A DNA stretch of 64,000 nucleotides from Streptococcus phocae (GTDB lineage: Bacteria > Bacillota > Bacilli > Lactobacillales > Streptococcaceae), in NCBI RefSeq assembly GCF_001302265.1, contig NZ_LHQM01000008.1, forward strand, positions 1-64,000, written 5' to 3'. Below are positions 30,911 through 42,500 of this stretch, in pieces. The position numbers and the translations under genes were made by a program. Under the pieces are notes generated by a model. The model had not been told where the DNA came from, did not search any database, and was given only the letters and a program-made list of their open reading frames with translations. How positions within the stretch are numbered: position 1 is the first letter of the stretch; every line of letters starts with the position of its first letter.

Positions 30911-31138
30911 GTGACAACTCGGGATGTACAAGATTTTATAGCATATATAAATGGTTTAGAAGGTTGCGATTCAACCACTAAGACAGACATCATTGCCTTA
31001 TATATGAAACAGAAACCTTGCGAGGAAGATTGCTACGCAGCATCTGAACCAATGACGACTGATTTTTTTGACGAAAAATCACCCTTAGATGATGAGTTTA
31101 GAGGAACCATGTTAGATTTTGACGATTGGGAGGTTTGA
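30911..31138 (+). CDS. Unrecognised small acidic protein inside the fab operon
   Basis: 75 residues from GTG, 6 bp after GGGAGG and directly behind the fabF stop; its own stop overlaps the ribosome binding site and TTG start region of accB. I do not recognise the family. The first half is a possible helical segment (DVQDFIAYINGLEG), a short basic stretch (TKTDIIALYMKQK) follows, then the C-terminal half is strongly acidic (DEKSPLDDEFRG, MLDFDDWEV) with two cysteines in PCEEDC. There is no signal peptide or membrane helix. The tight packing and good binding site argue that it is translated. Inference: a small regulator or partner of the synthase or carboxylase, unproven. Confidence 0.7.
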   Translation: MTTRDVQDFIAYINGLEGCDSTTKTDIIALYMKQKPCEEDCYAASEPMTTDFFDEKSPLDDEFRGTMLDFDDWEV

Positions 31139-31140
31139 GT

Positions 31141-31629
31141 TTGGAGATAACACACATAAAGGATTTGATGGCACAGTTTGATGCCTCAAGTCTCAAAGAA
31201 TTCTCATTTAAATCAAGTGAGGGAGAATTATCGTTCAGCAAGAACGAGTACCATGCAAAAGCTCCGGCTTCCTACCAGGAAAGTCAGTCAGAGCCAGAGA
31301 ATTCTTCACAAGCCACCCCTATTCAAGAACCTGTTTTAAGCAAACAGACAGAACCCCTTGATGAGCAAGCACCCGAGCCAGTACTCGAGGCTGAGGGAGA
31401 CTTGGTCAAAAGCCCTCTGGTCGGAGTTGCTTATTTGGCAGCGAGTCCTGATAGTGCCAACTTTGTTTCTGTTGGCGATACGGTGAAAAAGGGTCAGACT
31501 TTATTAATTATTGAGGCGATGAAAGTCATGAATGAGGTGCCAGCTCCGTCTGACGGCGTGGTCACTGAAATCTTAGTAGATAATGAAACGGTCATCGAGT
31601 TTGGACAAGGATTGGTACGAATCAAATGA
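31141..31629 (+). CDS. accB: Biotin carboxyl carrier protein of acetyl-CoA carboxylase
   Basis: 162 residues. The C-terminal biotinyl domain has the lysine in [12 protein letters not shown], the N-terminus is [19 protein letters not shown], and the middle is a Pro/Glu/Gln-rich linker. TTG start after GGGAGGTTTGAG; an upstream ATG lies within that binding site. Overlaps fabZ by 4 bp. Confidence 0.95.
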   Translation: MEITHIKDLMAQFDASSLKEFSFKSSEGELSFSKNEYHAKAPASYQESQSEPENSSQATPIQEPVLSKQTEPLDEQAPEPVLEAEGDLVKSPLVGVAYLAASPDSANFVSVGDTVKKGQTLLIIEAMKVMNEVPAPSDGVVTEILVDNETVIEFGQGLVRIK

Positions 31630-32048
31630 TAGAGATAACAGATATTCAAGCAGCCCTTCCTCATCGCTACCCCATGCTACTTGTTGACCGAGTGCTGGAA
31701 GTATCAGAGGATCGCATTGTTGCGCTAAAAAATGTAACGATTAATGAACCCTTCTTCAACGGGCATTTCCCTCAATACCCTGTCATGCCAGGGGTCTTAA
31801 TTATGGAGGCTTTAGCCCAAACGGCAGGAGTTTTGGAATTATCAAAAGAAGAAAACAAAGGGAAACTAGTGTTTTATGCTGGCATGGATAAGGTCAAATT
31901 CAAAAAGCAAGTGGTCCCAGGTGATCAATTAGTGATGACTGCTACCTTTATCAAGCGCCGAGGAAGCATGGCAGTTGTTGAAGCAAAGGCAGAAGTCGAT
32001 GGCAAATTAGCAGCTAGTGGGATATTAACCTTTGCTTTTGGTCAGTAG
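31626..32048 (+). CDS. fabZ: 3-hydroxyacyl-ACP dehydratase
   Basis: 140 residues, hot-dog fold, with the catalytic His in [16 protein letters not shown] and Glu in [13 protein letters not shown] overlap with accB. Dehydrates 3-hydroxyacyl-ACP; in streptococci FabM then isomerises the C10 product. Confidence 0.97.
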   Translation: MIEITDIQAALPHRYPMLLVDRVLEVSEDRIVALKNVTINEPFFNGHFPQYPVMPGVLIMEALAQTAGVLELSKEENKGKLVFYAGMDKVKFKKQVVPGDQLVMTATFIKRRGSMAVVEAKAEVDGKLAASGILTFAFGQ

Positions 32049-32080
32049 ACAACTCATATTCTGTGGAGGAAGAAAACTTT

Positions 32081-33445
32081 ATGTTTAACAAAATCTTAAT
32101 TGCCAATCGTGGTGAAATAGCCGTGCGGATTATCCGTGCCGCTCGAGAACTGGGCATTTCCACAGTTGCTGTCTATTCCGAGGCTGACAAAGAAGCCCTG
32201 CACACGATATTGGCTGACGAGGCGGTTTGTATTGGACCAGCTAGGTCAAAAGAATCTTACCTCAATATGAATTCGGTGTTATCAGCGGCTGTTGTCACAG
32301 GGGCTCAGGCCATCCATCCTGGATTTGGTTTTTTGAGTGAAAACTCAAAATTTGCAACCATGTGCGAAGAAATGAACATTAAATTCATAGGCCCTTCGGC
32401 ATCAGTAATGGACAAGATGGGAGATAAAATCAATGCCCGATCAGAAATGATCAAGGCTGGTGTGCCTGTTATTCCAGGATCAGATGGGGAGGTTTACAGC
32501 GTCAAGGAAGCCTTGGACATAGCTGATCGTATCGGCTATCCTGTCATGCTAAAAGCCTCTGCTGGGGGCGGAGGCAAAGGGATTCGAAAAGTAACCTCTA
32601 AAGATGACCTAGAAGCGGCCTTTAATGCCGCTAGCCAAGAGGCACGAGGAGCATTTGGCAATGGGGCCATGTACCTCGAAAAAGTAATTTATCCAGCTAG
32701 ACATATCGAAGTCCAGATTTTAGGCGATAGTCAGGGCACAATCATCCACCTTGGAGAGAGAGATTGTTCCTTGCAGCGAAATAATCAAAAGGTGTTAGAA
32801 GAAAGCCCATCTATCGCTATTGGCAATACTTTACGCAGTCAAATGGGAGAAGCAGCTGTGCGTGCGGCTAAGGCTGTGTCATATGAAAATGCAGGGACGA
32901 TTGAGTTTTTGCTAGACGAAGCCAGTGGAGACTTTTACTTCATGGAAATGAACACACGCGTCCAGGTCGAACATCCTGTAACGGAGTTTGTGACAGGAAT
33001 TGACATTGTCAAAGAACAACTCAGAATTGCAGCAGGCTTGCCTTTATCAGTTGCCCAGGATGACATCACAATCACAGGACATGCGATTGAGTGTCGTATC
33101 AATGCTGAGAACCCTTCTTTTAACTTTGCACCAAGTCCTGGAACAATCACAGATTTGTATTTTCCAAGCGGCGGCGTAGGGTTACGGGTGGATTCTGCGG
33201 TTTACAGCGGTTACACGATTCCTCCTTATTATGACAGCATGATTGCTAAAATCATTGTGCATGGGGAGAATCGCTTTGACGCTTTGATGAAAATGCAACG
33301 AGCCTTGTTTGAATTAGAAATTGAAGGGATCATGACCAACAGTGATTTTCAAATGGACTTGATTTCAAACAAGCAAGTCATAGCGGGTGATTACGATACT
33401 TCCTTTTTGATGGAAACCTTTTTACCCAACTATAATGAAGAGTAG
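32081..33445 (+). CDS. accC: Biotin carboxylase subunit of acetyl-CoA carboxylase
   Basis: 454 residues from the ATG in CTTTATGTTTAAC; GGAGG lies 12 bp upstream. ATP-grasp enzyme: [31 protein letters not shown]-terminal [19 protein letters not shown]. Carboxylates the biotin on AccB. Confidence 0.97.
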   Translation: MFNKILIANRGEIAVRIIRAARELGISTVAVYSEADKEALHTILADEAVCIGPARSKESYLNMNSVLSAAVVTGAQAIHPGFGFLSENSKFATMCEEMNIKFIGPSASVMDKMGDKINARSEMIKAGVPVIPGSDGEVYSVKEALDIADRIGYPVMLKASAGGGGKGIRKVTSKDDLEAAFNAASQEARGAFGNGAMYLEKVIYPARHIEVQILGDSQGTIIHLGERDCSLQRNNQKVLEESPSIAIGNTLRSQMGEAAVRAAKAVSYENAGTIEFLLDEASGDFYFMEMNTRVQVEHPVTEFVTGIDIVKEQLRIAAGLPLSVAQDDITITGHAIECRINAENPSFNFAPSPGTITDLYFPSGGVGLRVDSAVYSGYTIPPYYDSMIAKIIVHGENRFDALMKMQRALFELEIEGIMTNSDFQMDLISNKQVIAGDYDTSFLMETFLPNYNEE

Positions 33446-33453
33446 GAGGCAGT

Positions 33454-34320
33454 ATGGCCTTATTTAGCAAAAAAGACAAATACATCCGTATTACCCCAAA
33501 CAATTCTTTGAGGGGGTCAGTCAGCCATAACGTGCCAGAGGTTCCAGATGAACTCTTTGCCAAGTGCCCTGCTTGCAAGCACATGATTTACAAAAAAGAT
33601 TTAGGGTTAGCTAAGATTTGTCCGACCTGTTCTTATAATTTTAGGATTTCTGCTAAGGAACGCTTGGCACTGACGGTAGATGAAGGATCGTTTCAAGAAT
33701 ATTTCACAGATATTGAAACCACAGATCCGCTAAATTTCCCAGGCTATCTAGACAAATTGGCTAAGGCCAAGGCTGCAACGGGGCTAGACGAGGCAGTTTT
33801 GACAGGCAAGGCCCTTATTAAACAGCAAGCCGTAGCCTTAGGCATTATGGATTCGCACTTTATCATGGCTAGTATGGGGACGGTAGTTGGTGAAAAGCTA
33901 ACGCGCTTATTTGAGTTAGCTACTCAAGAAAAGCTACCAGTTGTTATTTTTACAGCCTCAGGAGGCGCCAGGATGCAAGAAGGCATCATGAGCCTTATGC
34001 AAATGGCCAAGGTGTCAGCAGCTGTAAAACGGCATTCTAATGCTGGCTTGTTTTACTTGACCATTTTGACGGACCCAACAACTGGTGGGGTGACGGCTAG
34101 TTTTGCCATGGAGGGTGATATTATTATTGCGGAGCCACAATCCTTAGTGGGATTTGCAGGGCGCCGTGTCATCGAAACGACTGTTCGGCAAAATCTTCCA
34201 GATGATTTTCAAAAAGCAGAATTTCTCAAAGACCATGGTTTTGTGGATGCCATTGTTAAACGCACAGACTTACGAGATAAGATTGCCTATTTAGTGGCTT
34301 TTCATGGGAGGAAATCATGA
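33454..34320 (+). CDS. accD: Acetyl-CoA carboxylase carboxyltransferase subunit beta
   Basis: 288 residues. An N-terminal Cys4 zinc ribbon ([18 protein letters not shown]) and a crotonase-like carboxyltransferase domain ([20 protein letters not shown]). Overlaps accA by 4 bp, in keeping with the alpha2-beta2 complex. Confidence 0.97.
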   Translation: MALFSKKDKYIRITPNNSLRGSVSHNVPEVPDELFAKCPACKHMIYKKDLGLAKICPTCSYNFRISAKERLALTVDEGSFQEYFTDIETTDPLNFPGYLDKLAKAKAATGLDEAVLTGKALIKQQAVALGIMDSHFIMASMGTVVGEKLTRLFELATQEKLPVVIFTASGGARMQEGIMSLMQMAKVSAAVKRHSNAGLFYLTILTDPTTGGVTASFAMEGDIIIAEPQSLVGFAGRRVIETTVRQNLPDDFQKAEFLKDHGFVDAIVKRTDLRDKIAYLVAFHGRKS

Positions 34321-35087
34321 CAGATGTCGCACGAGTATTAAAAGAAGCACGCGACCAAGGGCGTCTAACGGCTTTGGATTATGCTGATCTGATTTTTGAT
34401 GATTTTATGGAGTTGCATGGAGATCGTCACTTTGCAGATGATGGGGCTGCTGTCGGAGGTATTGCTTACCTTGGTAACCAGGCAGTTACTGTTATTGGCA
34501 TCCAAAAAGGAAAGAACCTTCAGGATAATTTGGCTAGGAATTTTGGTCAACCTAATCCCGAAGGATATCGTAAAGCCTTACGCTTGATGAAACAGGCAGA
34601 AAAATTTGGTCGACCAGTCATTACCTTTATCAATACCGCAGGCGCTTATCCAGGAATTGGAGCTGAAGAGAGAGGTCAGGGCGAGGCAATCGCTAGAAAC
34701 CTCATGGACATGAGTGATTTAAAGGTCCCTATTATCGCCATTATTATTGGTGAAGGAGGGTCAGGTGGTGCTTTGGCACTTGCAGTGGCTGACCAGGTTT
34801 GGATGCTAGAGAACACGATTTATGCTGTTCTTAGCCCAGAAGGCTTTGCCTCGATTTTATGGAAGGATGGCTCTAGAGCGACCGAAGCAGCAGAGCTGAT
34901 GAAAATAACAGCAGGTCAGCTCTATCACATGGGCGTTATCGACCGCATTATTCCTGAGCGAGGTTATTTTTCAAGTGAAATCATTACCATGATGAAGTCA
35001 CAGCTTATCAAAGAAATCAAAGCCTTGCAAGCCAAGTCAGAAACAGAGCTACTAGCAGATCGCTATCAGCGTTTTCGAAACTATTAA
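34317..35087 (+). CDS. accA: Acetyl-CoA carboxylase carboxyltransferase subunit alpha
   Basis: 256 residues with [26 protein letters not shown] and [17 protein letters not shown] of the oxyanion hole. Shorter at the N-terminus than the E. coli subunit, as is usual in streptococci. Last gene of the operon. Confidence 0.97.
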   Translation: MTDVARVLKEARDQGRLTALDYADLIFDDFMELHGDRHFADDGAAVGGIAYLGNQAVTVIGIQKGKNLQDNLARNFGQPNPEGYRKALRLMKQAEKFGRPVITFINTAGAYPGIGAEERGQGEAIARNLMDMSDLKVPIIAIIIGEGGSGGALALAVADQVWMLENTIYAVLSPEGFASILWKDGSRATEAAELMKITAGQLYHMGVIDRIIPERGYFSSEIITMMKSQLIKEIKALQAKSETELLADRYQRFRNY

Positions 35088-35113
35088 AAAAATCCTCCTG
35101 AGAGGATTTTTTT
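35088..35113. terminator. fab/acc operon terminator
   Basis: AAAATCCTC pairs with GAGGATTTT, loop CTGA, with a T-run on both strands, between the convergent accA and serS genes. Confidence 0.9.
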
Positions 35114-35127
35114 GTTGTTGAAAATTT

Positions 35128-36652
<1,525 letters not shown>

Positions 36653-36766
36653 AGGACTATTATAACAAAAATATTTTAAAAGTAAACGTAAAAATGAAGC
36701 CTCTCTAAATTATTGTCAGTAATCCGTATCCTGACTGATAGCATAGTGAAATAAAGAAAGTTATGG

Positions 36767-36772
36767 TAAACT
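36767..36772 (+). promoter_or_regulatory. Extended -10 for the acyltransferase gene
   Basis: TGGTAAACT fits an extended -10; the predicted start would fall at or next to the ATG at 36779. No Shine-Dalgarno sequence lies within 15 bp of that ATG. Confidence 0.4.
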
Positions 36773-36778
36773 AATACC

Positions 36779-37840
36779 ATGTTTAAAAATAAAAAAATAA
36801 CACAAAGCCACCACTATGGACTGGATTTGTTACGTATTATTGCGATGTTTATGATTGTCATCACGCATGTCCTCGGTAAGGGAGGCCTGCGCTCAACCGT
36901 TGAAGGACATACCGACCCCTACTTTATCACGACTTGGCTGATTCAGGTTATGGTCTATGGGGCTGTCAATTGTTATGCGCTGATGAGTGGTTATGTAGGT
37001 GTGCACTCGACTTTTAAATACTCCAAATTACTCGGTATCTGGCTTCAAGTTTTCTTTTATAGCTTTATGGTCACCTTGCTATTTGCTATTTTTGGCTTCC
37101 CGATTAGCATGGACAATTGGCGACAAGCGTTTTTCCCGATTGTAAGTGGTAATTATTGGTACATTACGGCCTATTTTGGCTTGCTGATTTTTATGCCGAT
37201 TATCAATGGTGGCTTAAATGCCCTCACGACAAGCCAACTTAAACAGCTCAGCCTCTTGATTTTCACAGTCTTTTCAGTCATGCCAGCAGTGATGAATAAC
37301 AGGGTACCCGAATTTTCGCTCAGCAAGGGCTTTGAAATGACTTGGCTGATTATTCTTTATATCATTGGGGCCTATCTAAAAAGAATAGATCTGACGATTT
37401 TTAAAGATAAGATACTAATAGCTGTTTACTTACTTTCAGTGGCAGTCACTTATCTCATGAAATTTGTGGTTGGTGACATTTGGTATTGGTACATTTCTCC
37501 TAGCTTGACGATTGGAGCGATAGCTTTATTTATTTTATTTGCCAAAATGACTATTTCTCCAACTACTCACCTAGCAAGTTTTATTAAGCTAGTTGCTCCA
37601 GCGACGTTAGGGGTTTATTTGGGACACTTGCATCCCTTATTGGTGAAATTTGTGATTCGAGACTTTGCAGAACCTTTGGTTAATAGTCCTATTATCCTAT
37701 ACCCTTTCTTAATCATATTGGTTAGCGTTGTGATTTATGGCTTGGCCTTTCTCGTGGAAAAAGCCAGAATAGCTTTCTTTAAGCAACTTGGCATTCCTCG
37801 TTGGTTGGGTTGGGTAGACCGTCACCTTCCGTTTGTATAA
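36779..37840 (+). CDS. Acyltransferase 3-family integral membrane protein
   Basis: 353 residues with about ten membrane helices. The N-terminal YGLDLLRIIAMFMIVITHVLG holds the family Arg and His, as in OafA-like O-acetyltransferases. It probably moves acetyl groups to a surface polysaccharide or lipid across the membrane; the substrate is unknown. It has no operon partners: serS is divergent, the DUF956 gene convergent. The start codon lacks a clear ribosome binding site (see findings). Confidence 0.87.
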   Translation: MFKNKKITQSHHYGLDLLRIIAMFMIVITHVLGKGGLRSTVEGHTDPYFITTWLIQVMVYGAVNCYALMSGYVGVHSTFKYSKLLGIWLQVFFYSFMVTLLFAIFGFPISMDNWRQAFFPIVSGNYWYITAYFGLLIFMPIINGGLNALTTSQLKQLSLLIFTVFSVMPAVMNNRVPEFSLSKGFEMTWLIILYIIGAYLKRIDLTIFKDKILIAVYLLSVAVTYLMKFVVGDIWYWYISPSLTIGAIALFILFAKMTISPTTHLASFIKLVAPATLGVYLGHLHPLLVKFVIRDFAEPLVNSPIILYPFLIILVSVVIYGLAFLVEKARIAFFKQLGIPRWLGWVDRHLPFV

Positions 37841-37844
37841 ACAA

Positions 37845-37916
37845 AAAAAGCCAAGAGGCATGGGGCTTCACAAACCTTCAGCAGGTCAAGTGAGTACTCA
37901 TAACTCTAGGCTTTTT
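37845..37916. terminator. Bidirectional terminator with long loop
   Basis: AAAAAGCC-A-AGAG (37845-37857) pairs with CTCT-A-GGCTTTTT (37904-37916). The ~46-nt interior is partly self-complementary. It lies between convergent genes. Confidence 0.7.
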
Positions 37917-37917
37917 G

Positions 37918-38277
37918 CTATTTACGAAATAGTTTTTTGATGATTAGTTGAATCAAGGTTGGTAATTTGACGACCTTGTCATTTCCGATATGGTCACGAG
38001 CAATTTTGAGAATTTTCCCAGAGTGTTTTGAGGCAAATAAAAACTTACCTTGAGGGGTCAAAATTTCAAAGTGACGACTGACCTTATGACGAGAAACGTT
38101 GGCACCAATTTGATTAATAGTGTTCCAAGGAATTTGGATGTAATCGTTAGGATTAGTGTCGTTGTAGAACTCAATCGCCTGATCACCAACGAGAAACTTA
38201 CCAACTTTTCCTCCGATGCCTAAAAATGAGACACCAGGAACAGTGATAAAAACAGTTGTGTTTAATGATTGTACCAT
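37918..38277 (-). CDS. manO: DUF956 / ManO-type protein linked to the mannose PTS
   Basis: 119 residues from the ATG preceded by AAAGGATCAGAAT; a longer in-frame start exists but has no binding site. DUF956 proteins are found at the end of man-type PTS operons and are thought to modulate them; the fold resembles a GRAM/PH-like barrel (IEFYNDTNPNDYIQIPW). A terminator separates it from manN, so read-through or a separate promoter is needed. Confidence 0.85.
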   Translation of the reverse strand: MVQSLNTTVFITVPGVSFLGIGGKVGKFLVGDQAIEFYNDTNPNDYIQIPWNTINQIGANVSRHKVSRHFEILTPQGKFLFASKHSGKILKIARDHIGNDKVVKLPTLIQLIIKKLFRK

Positions 38278-38332
38278 ATTCTGATCCTTTGTCGTGATAA
38301 CGGTTTTAGTTGAAAATAGCATAATGATAGAG

Positions 38333-38361
38333 AAAAAAGAAGTGGAAGCCCACTTCTTTTT
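38333..38361. terminator. manLMN terminator
   Basis: AAGAAGTGG (38337-38345) pairs with CCACTTCTT (38350-38358), U-runs on both strands. Confidence 0.88.
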
Positions 38362-38377
38362 CTGGTACTATTTGCGA

Positions 38378-39289
38378 TTACATGATGTTTGCAAGGTGAG
38401 CAAGAATACCAATGACAAATAGTCCAAGGATCATGGCAATAGGAGATACTTTTTTCTTAAGTAACCACATACAAGTGAATGTTAACACAAGTCCCATAAG
38501 TCCTGGAATTAGCATATCCAAGTTTTGTTGGAAAGAAGTCACTTTCACTGGTGATTGTGACAAACCTTGACCAACTTGTTCAAAGGCTTGACGAACGCCT
38601 TCGCCGCCATCTGGCAACTTGTCCCAATGGATGTAGGCTTTTTCATCTAGTTGCACTTTTGATACATCAAAGGTAAATTTAATAGATACCCAACGCTGTA
38701 CCAAAACAGCCAAGATAAACATCCCAAGGATAGAAGCTCCTTTAGTGATGTCTTGTAAGATACCACCAGACATGTCTTTTGTAATCTCTGAACCAGCTTT
38801 GTAACCAAATTCTTGAGTGTACCATAGGAAGCCCATACGGATAACGTTCCAAGCTACGAAGAAAATGATTGGACCTAAAACATTTCCAGAAAGAGCTAGT
38901 GAAGCACCAAGTGCACCAAGGATTGGGCGCAATGTAAACCAGAAGACTGGGTCTCCGATACCAGCAAGAGGTCCCATCATACCAATCTTAACCCCTTGGA
39001 TAGCGGCATCTTCGATTGGAGCACCATTGGCACGTTCTTCTTCCAAAGCAAGGGTAACACCCATGATTGGAGCAGCAACATAAGGATGCGTGTTAAAGAA
39101 TTCTAAGTGACGCTCAAGAGCGGCAGCGCGATCTTCTTTTGAGGTGTAAAGTCTTTTGATTGCAGGAATTAGAGCATAAGCCCAACCTAAGTTTTGCATA
39201 CGTTCATAGTTCCAAGAACCTTGAAGGAAGGTTGAACGCAACCAAACTTTTTGACGATCAGCTTTTGTTAATTTAATTTGTTCAGTCAT
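38378..39289 (-). CDS. manN: Mannose-family PTS system IID component
   Basis: 303 residues. The opening LTKADRQKVWLRSTFLQGSW is the family signature. It forms the membrane channel with IIC; GPLAGIGDPVFWFTLRPI is the conserved core. Imports mannose/glucose/glucosamine. 15-bp gap to manM. Confidence 0.97.
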   Translation of the reverse strand: MTEQIKLTKADRQKVWLRSTFLQGSWNYERMQNLGWAYALIPAIKRLYTSKEDRAAALERHLEFFNTHPYVAAPIMGVTLALEEERANGAPIEDAAIQGVKIGMMGPLAGIGDPVFWFTLRPILGALGASLALSGNVLGPIIFFVAWNVIRMGFLWYTQEFGYKAGSEITKDMSGGILQDITKGASILGMFILAVLVQRWVSIKFTFDVSKVQLDEKAYIHWDKLPDGGEGVRQAFEQVGQGLSQSPVKVTSFQQNLDMLIPGLMGLVLTFTCMWLLKKKVSPIAMILGLFVIGILAHLANIM

Positions 39290-39304
39290 TGATCTTACCC
39301 CTTT

Positions 39305-40114
39305 CTAATAGTCTTCTAGGATGTCGCCGATAGGGTCACCTGAAGCTGAACCTACGCCACCGTTGCCCCCTTTTTTAGAAAGGTTTAGGTAGATGAAGGC
39401 CATAGCCACACCGATGATACCAAAAGCGATAAGTGTTAAGTCTAAAACAGCTGCAAGAGCAAATCCTAGGGCAAAGAATGGCCAAACTTCACGAGTAGCC
39501 ATCATATTGATAACCATGGCATAACCAACAGCTACAACCATACCACCACCGATAGACATACCGTCTTTCAACCAATCAGGCATAGCATTTAGTACCGCTT
39601 GAACAGCCTCTGTTGGAATAGCAAGAAGAAGGGCTGCTGGAATAGCAATACGCAAACCTTGAAGAAGAAGAGCGAATAAGTGGTAGCGCTCAACAGCAGC
39701 AATGTTACCAGTTTTAGCAGATGTGTCTGCCCCATGTACAAGACCTACAGAAATGGTACGAACGATCATTGTAAGGAAAAGACCAGCAACGGCAAGAGGG
39801 ATAGCAGTTGTTTGTGCCACACCAATAGCTTGACGAGAGAAATCTCCACCTTTAACAAGAATGATAGCAGCAGCAACAGAAGCAAGTGCAGCATCAGGTG
39901 CTACAGCAGCACCGATGTTAGCCCAACCAAGTGCGAGAAGTTGAAGTGATCCACCCAACATAACCCCTGCTTCTAAATGACCAGTCACAAGACCGATTAA
40001 GGTACATGCAACAAGTGGTTGGTGGAATTGGAATTGGTCAAGGATACCTTCAAGACCAGCAATGAAGGCAATGATAACGACCAAAACTGCAGAAATAATT
40101 GAAATATCTGACAT
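39305..40114 (-). CDS. manM: Mannose-family PTS system IIC component
   Basis: 269 residues, polytopic membrane protein with GGSLQLLALGWANIGAAVAPDAALASV. It is the substrate-binding channel subunit and, in related bacteria, the receptor of class IIa bacteriocins. 86 bp after manL. Confidence 0.97.
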   Translation of the reverse strand: MSDISIISAVLVVIIAFIAGLEGILDQFQFHQPLVACTLIGLVTGHLEAGVMLGGSLQLLALGWANIGAAVAPDAALASVAAAIILVKGGDFSRQAIGVAQTTAIPLAVAGLFLTMIVRTISVGLVHGADTSAKTGNIAAVERYHLFALLLQGLRIAIPAALLLAIPTEAVQAVLNAMPDWLKDGMSIGGGMVVAVGYAMVINMMATREVWPFFALGFALAAVLDLTLIAFGIIGVAMAFIYLNLSKKGGNGGVGSASGDPIGDILEDY

Positions 40115-40200
40115 GTTGTTATCCTTTCGAAGTATTGTGAATAGAGATGAAATGAGAAAAGATATTTTTCACCTCTTTTTGAGACATCAGGTAGTTGAAT

Positions 40201-41193
40201 TTATTTAACATCAGCCTTTTTGATGAGCTCAAACAAGTTTTTCTTAGAGTCGTTTGGTACTTTACGAACGTCGAATTCAACGCCTAGGTCACGCAACTTT
40301 TCAAATGCAGCAACATCATCTTTGTCCATAGACAAAACATTGTTGACCATTGTTTTACCAGTTGAGTGAGCCATTGAACCGATGTTTAATTCAGTGATTT
40401 CAACGCCACCTTCAATTGCACGTAGTGCATCTTGAACAGTTTCAAAAAGAATAAGAGCGTGAGTATTGCCAAAACGAGGGTCTTTAGAAGCTTCAATCAA
40501 TTTGTTGATTGGAACAACGTTAGCTTTGACCCCACCAGGAGCAGCTTGCTTGATGAGTTGTTTACGAAGGTCATCTTTAGCAACCATGTCTGAAGCAACG
40601 ATGATACGATTTGCTTTAGAAGCTGGTGTCCATGCCGTAGCAACTTGACCATGAAGTAGACGCGTGTCAACACGAGCAAGGTTAATTTTTAATTTACCAT
40701 CTCCGATGACAGTTCCTGCAGGGATTTCTCCTTGAAGTGCTGAAACAACTTTTTCTGTTGCTTCAGCAGCTTCAACGGGATTTAAGTCTTCAGGAAGGGC
40801 TTTGATACCGTCCTTAGATTCTTTAATAATATTTGCTGCAACTTGTTCAACCCCAGCACCAGCATCCATAAGACGCTCAGTGTAAGCTTGAATAAGCATT
40901 GGCAAGTTAAGACCTGTGATGATTGCCATTTTGCGGTCAGGATTTTCTCCTGCCACACGACTAGCTTGATTAAATGGAGACCCACTCCAAAGGTCAGCTA
41001 GCACAAGGATTTCATCATCAGCATCAAATTGAGCGATAGCATTGTTGAAGTGTGCATACAAATCATCAGGTCCTTCGTTTGGCATGAAAGTTACAACTTG
41101 AACTTTCTCTTGTTCACCAAAAATCATAGAACCAGATTGATGAATACCTTCAGCAAATTTACCGTGGCTGGCAATAATAATACCGATACCCAT
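40201..41193 (-). CDS. manL: Mannose-family PTS system IIAB component
   Basis: 330 residues. The IIA domain has the phospho-His in [13 protein letters not shown], followed by an alanine/proline linker and the IIB domain with the phospho-His in [13 protein letters not shown]. Cytoplasmic phosphorelay from HPr to sugar, and in streptococci also a regulator of catabolite repression. Strong AAGGAGG site. The leader contains the perfect dyad CCAAATAGTTATTTGG (about 41259-41274). Confidence 0.97.
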   Translation of the reverse strand: MGIGIIIASHGKFAEGIHQSGSMIFGEQEKVQVVTFMPNEGPDDLYAHFNNAIAQFDADDEILVLADLWSGSPFNQASRVAGENPDRKMAIITGLNLPMLIQAYTERLMDAGAGVEQVAANIIKESKDGIKALPEDLNPVEAAEATEKVVSALQGEIPAGTVIGDGKLKINLARVDTRLLHGQVATAWTPASKANRIIVASDMVAKDDLRKQLIKQAAPGGVKANVVPINKLIEASKDPRFGNTHALILFETVQDALRAIEGGVEITELNIGSMAHSTGKTMVNNVLSMDKDDVAAFEKLRDLGVEFDVRKVPNDSKKNLFELIKKADVK

Positions 41194-41306
41194 TCTTGTT
41201 CTTCCTCCTTATAAAATATTTTTCGCTGAAATGAAAAAGAATAATCTCCTTCCAAATAACTATTTGGCAATTCTTTTGCATTTAAACGAAATTCAAGAAC
41301 GTCTCT

Positions 41307-41335
41307 ATTTTAAAACGTTTTCACTAAAAAATCAA
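41307..41335 (-). promoter_or_regulatory. manLMN promoter overlapped by a cre-like site
   Basis: On the minus strand, -35 TTGATT (41335-41330), 17-bp spacer, -10 TAAAAT (41312-41307). TGAAAACGTTTTAA (41323-41310) matches the CcpA cre consensus except for one end base and lies across the spacer and -10, a position for CcpA repression. Confidence 0.7.
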
Positions 41336-41505
41336 GCCCTTTCGGAAAAATATTCCAAAATATGAAAAAAATTTTCAGAATGCTATATTATATATGTAGA
41401 ATAAGATCATTAAATCGATAATTATACTGTATAAAAAGAAAAAATGTGGAAAAAATGAAAAAGAAAAAAAATTTTTTCAGATTGAATAAGAGATAAGCTA
41501 TGAAA

Positions 41506-41535
41506 AAACCACTATTAAATGATTAATAGTGGTTT
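41506..41535. terminator. Terminator downstream of the Cof phosphatase
   Basis: AAACCACTATTAA (41506-41518) pairs with TTAATAGTGGTTT (41523-41535); on the minus strand it is followed by T6. Confidence 0.88.
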
Positions 41536-41544
41536 CGTTTTGCT

Positions 41545-42357
41545 TTACAAGAAAAGCTCTTCTAACTTTCGAGCTACCCCATCTTCTTCGTTAGAGTAGG
41601 ATAATTGTTGGTCAGCATAAGGCAATAAGATAGGACTTGCGTTCTTCATGGCATAGCCAGTGCCTGCAAAGGCGAGCATTTCAGTATCGTTGTGCTCATC
41701 GCCAAAAGCAATCAAATTGCTCTTATCTTGATTTAAAACACCTAAAAGATACTCTAGTGCGTAGGCTTTGTTGATGTTTTTAGGAGAGACTTCTAAAATA
41801 TTGAGTGGTCCACCCCATGAGTCAACCTCAATTTCATCCTTGAAGAAGCTTTGCATGCTTTTTGCCAAAGCGTATTTATCTTCGTGATGGGTTTGTGTGA
41901 GCAAGGCGTTTGGATTTCGAGTGATTTTTGCAATTTCGAGTGCCATTTGTTGAGTGATTGCTTCCACACCAAAAAGCTGAGGGTTAATGGTCTCAGGTCT
42001 GTTCATGGTGATGTAGAAATTTTTTCGATATTCGCTAGCGATAAAATCCATCTGAAAATCATCTTGATGCTTCAACAATTCTAGCAGATAACGTTTGTCC
42101 AAGGTCACATTGTGCTCATAGGCCCATTTTTGTTCGGGCATATGTGTCAGAGAGCCGTTAAACGTAATAATTGGTGTGGTTAAGCCTAGCTGAAGGTAGT
42201 AGTCCAAGGCCATTCGGTAGGGTCTCCCAGTCGAGATGACAACCTGATGTCCCTTGTTCTGAACAGCTTTAATGGTTTTTTCAGTATACTCTGATATGGT
42301 ATTATCTTGGCGTAGCAGAGTCCCATCTAAATCAATGGCAATTATTTTCTTAGTCAT
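41545..42357 (-). CDS. Cof-type HAD-IIB sugar/nucleotide phosphatase
   Basis: 270 residues from the ATG (MTKKIIAIDLDGTLL). A longer reading frame extends upstream to 42465 but has no binding site and is atypical. Asp nucleophile in AIDLDGTLLRQDN and metal site in FGDEHNDTEMLAFAG. Resembles YidA-type phosphatases; the substrate is unknown. It is the last chromosomal gene before the prophage, whose integrase ends 144 bp upstream of the start. Confidence 0.88.
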   Translation of the reverse strand: MTKKIIAIDLDGTLLRQDNTISEYTEKTIKAVQNKGHQVVISTGRPYRMALDYYLQLGLTTPIITFNGSLTHMPEQKWAYEHNVTLDKRYLLELLKHQDDFQMDFIASEYRKNFYITMNRPETINPQLFGVEAITQQMALEIAKITRNPNALLTQTHHEDKYALAKSMQSFFKDEIEVDSWGGPLNILEVSPKNINKAYALEYLLGVLNQDKSNLIAFGDEHNDTEMLAFAGTGYAMKNASPILLPYADQQLSYSNEEDGVARKLEELFL

Positions 42358-42481
42358 AGTTAGATTATACCACTTTACAATTCTAAAATAAATACATCGA
42401 CTTAGAATATTGATTTTACAGTGTTTTTGATTTTGTTGTTTAGTTATAAAACGAAATAAAATCATTAAAAGTAATACTTAG

Positions 42482-42500
42482 TCGGGGAAAAGTCGGGGAA
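42482..42500. repeat. Tandem repeat beside the integrase, possible attachment-site arm
   Basis: GTCGGGGAAAAGTCGGGGA holds two GTCGGGGA units 11 bp apart, directly behind the integrase stop. Phage integrases use such short direct repeats as arm-type sites. The att core cannot be named because the right prophage end is outside the window; it should lie within ~42360-42500. Confidence 0.45.

Noticed and set aside
41545-42465. Longer start for the Cof phosphatase (36 extra residues)
   Set aside because: The extension has no binding site, is rich in unlikely residues, and the HAD motif sits at the normal distance from the inner ATG.
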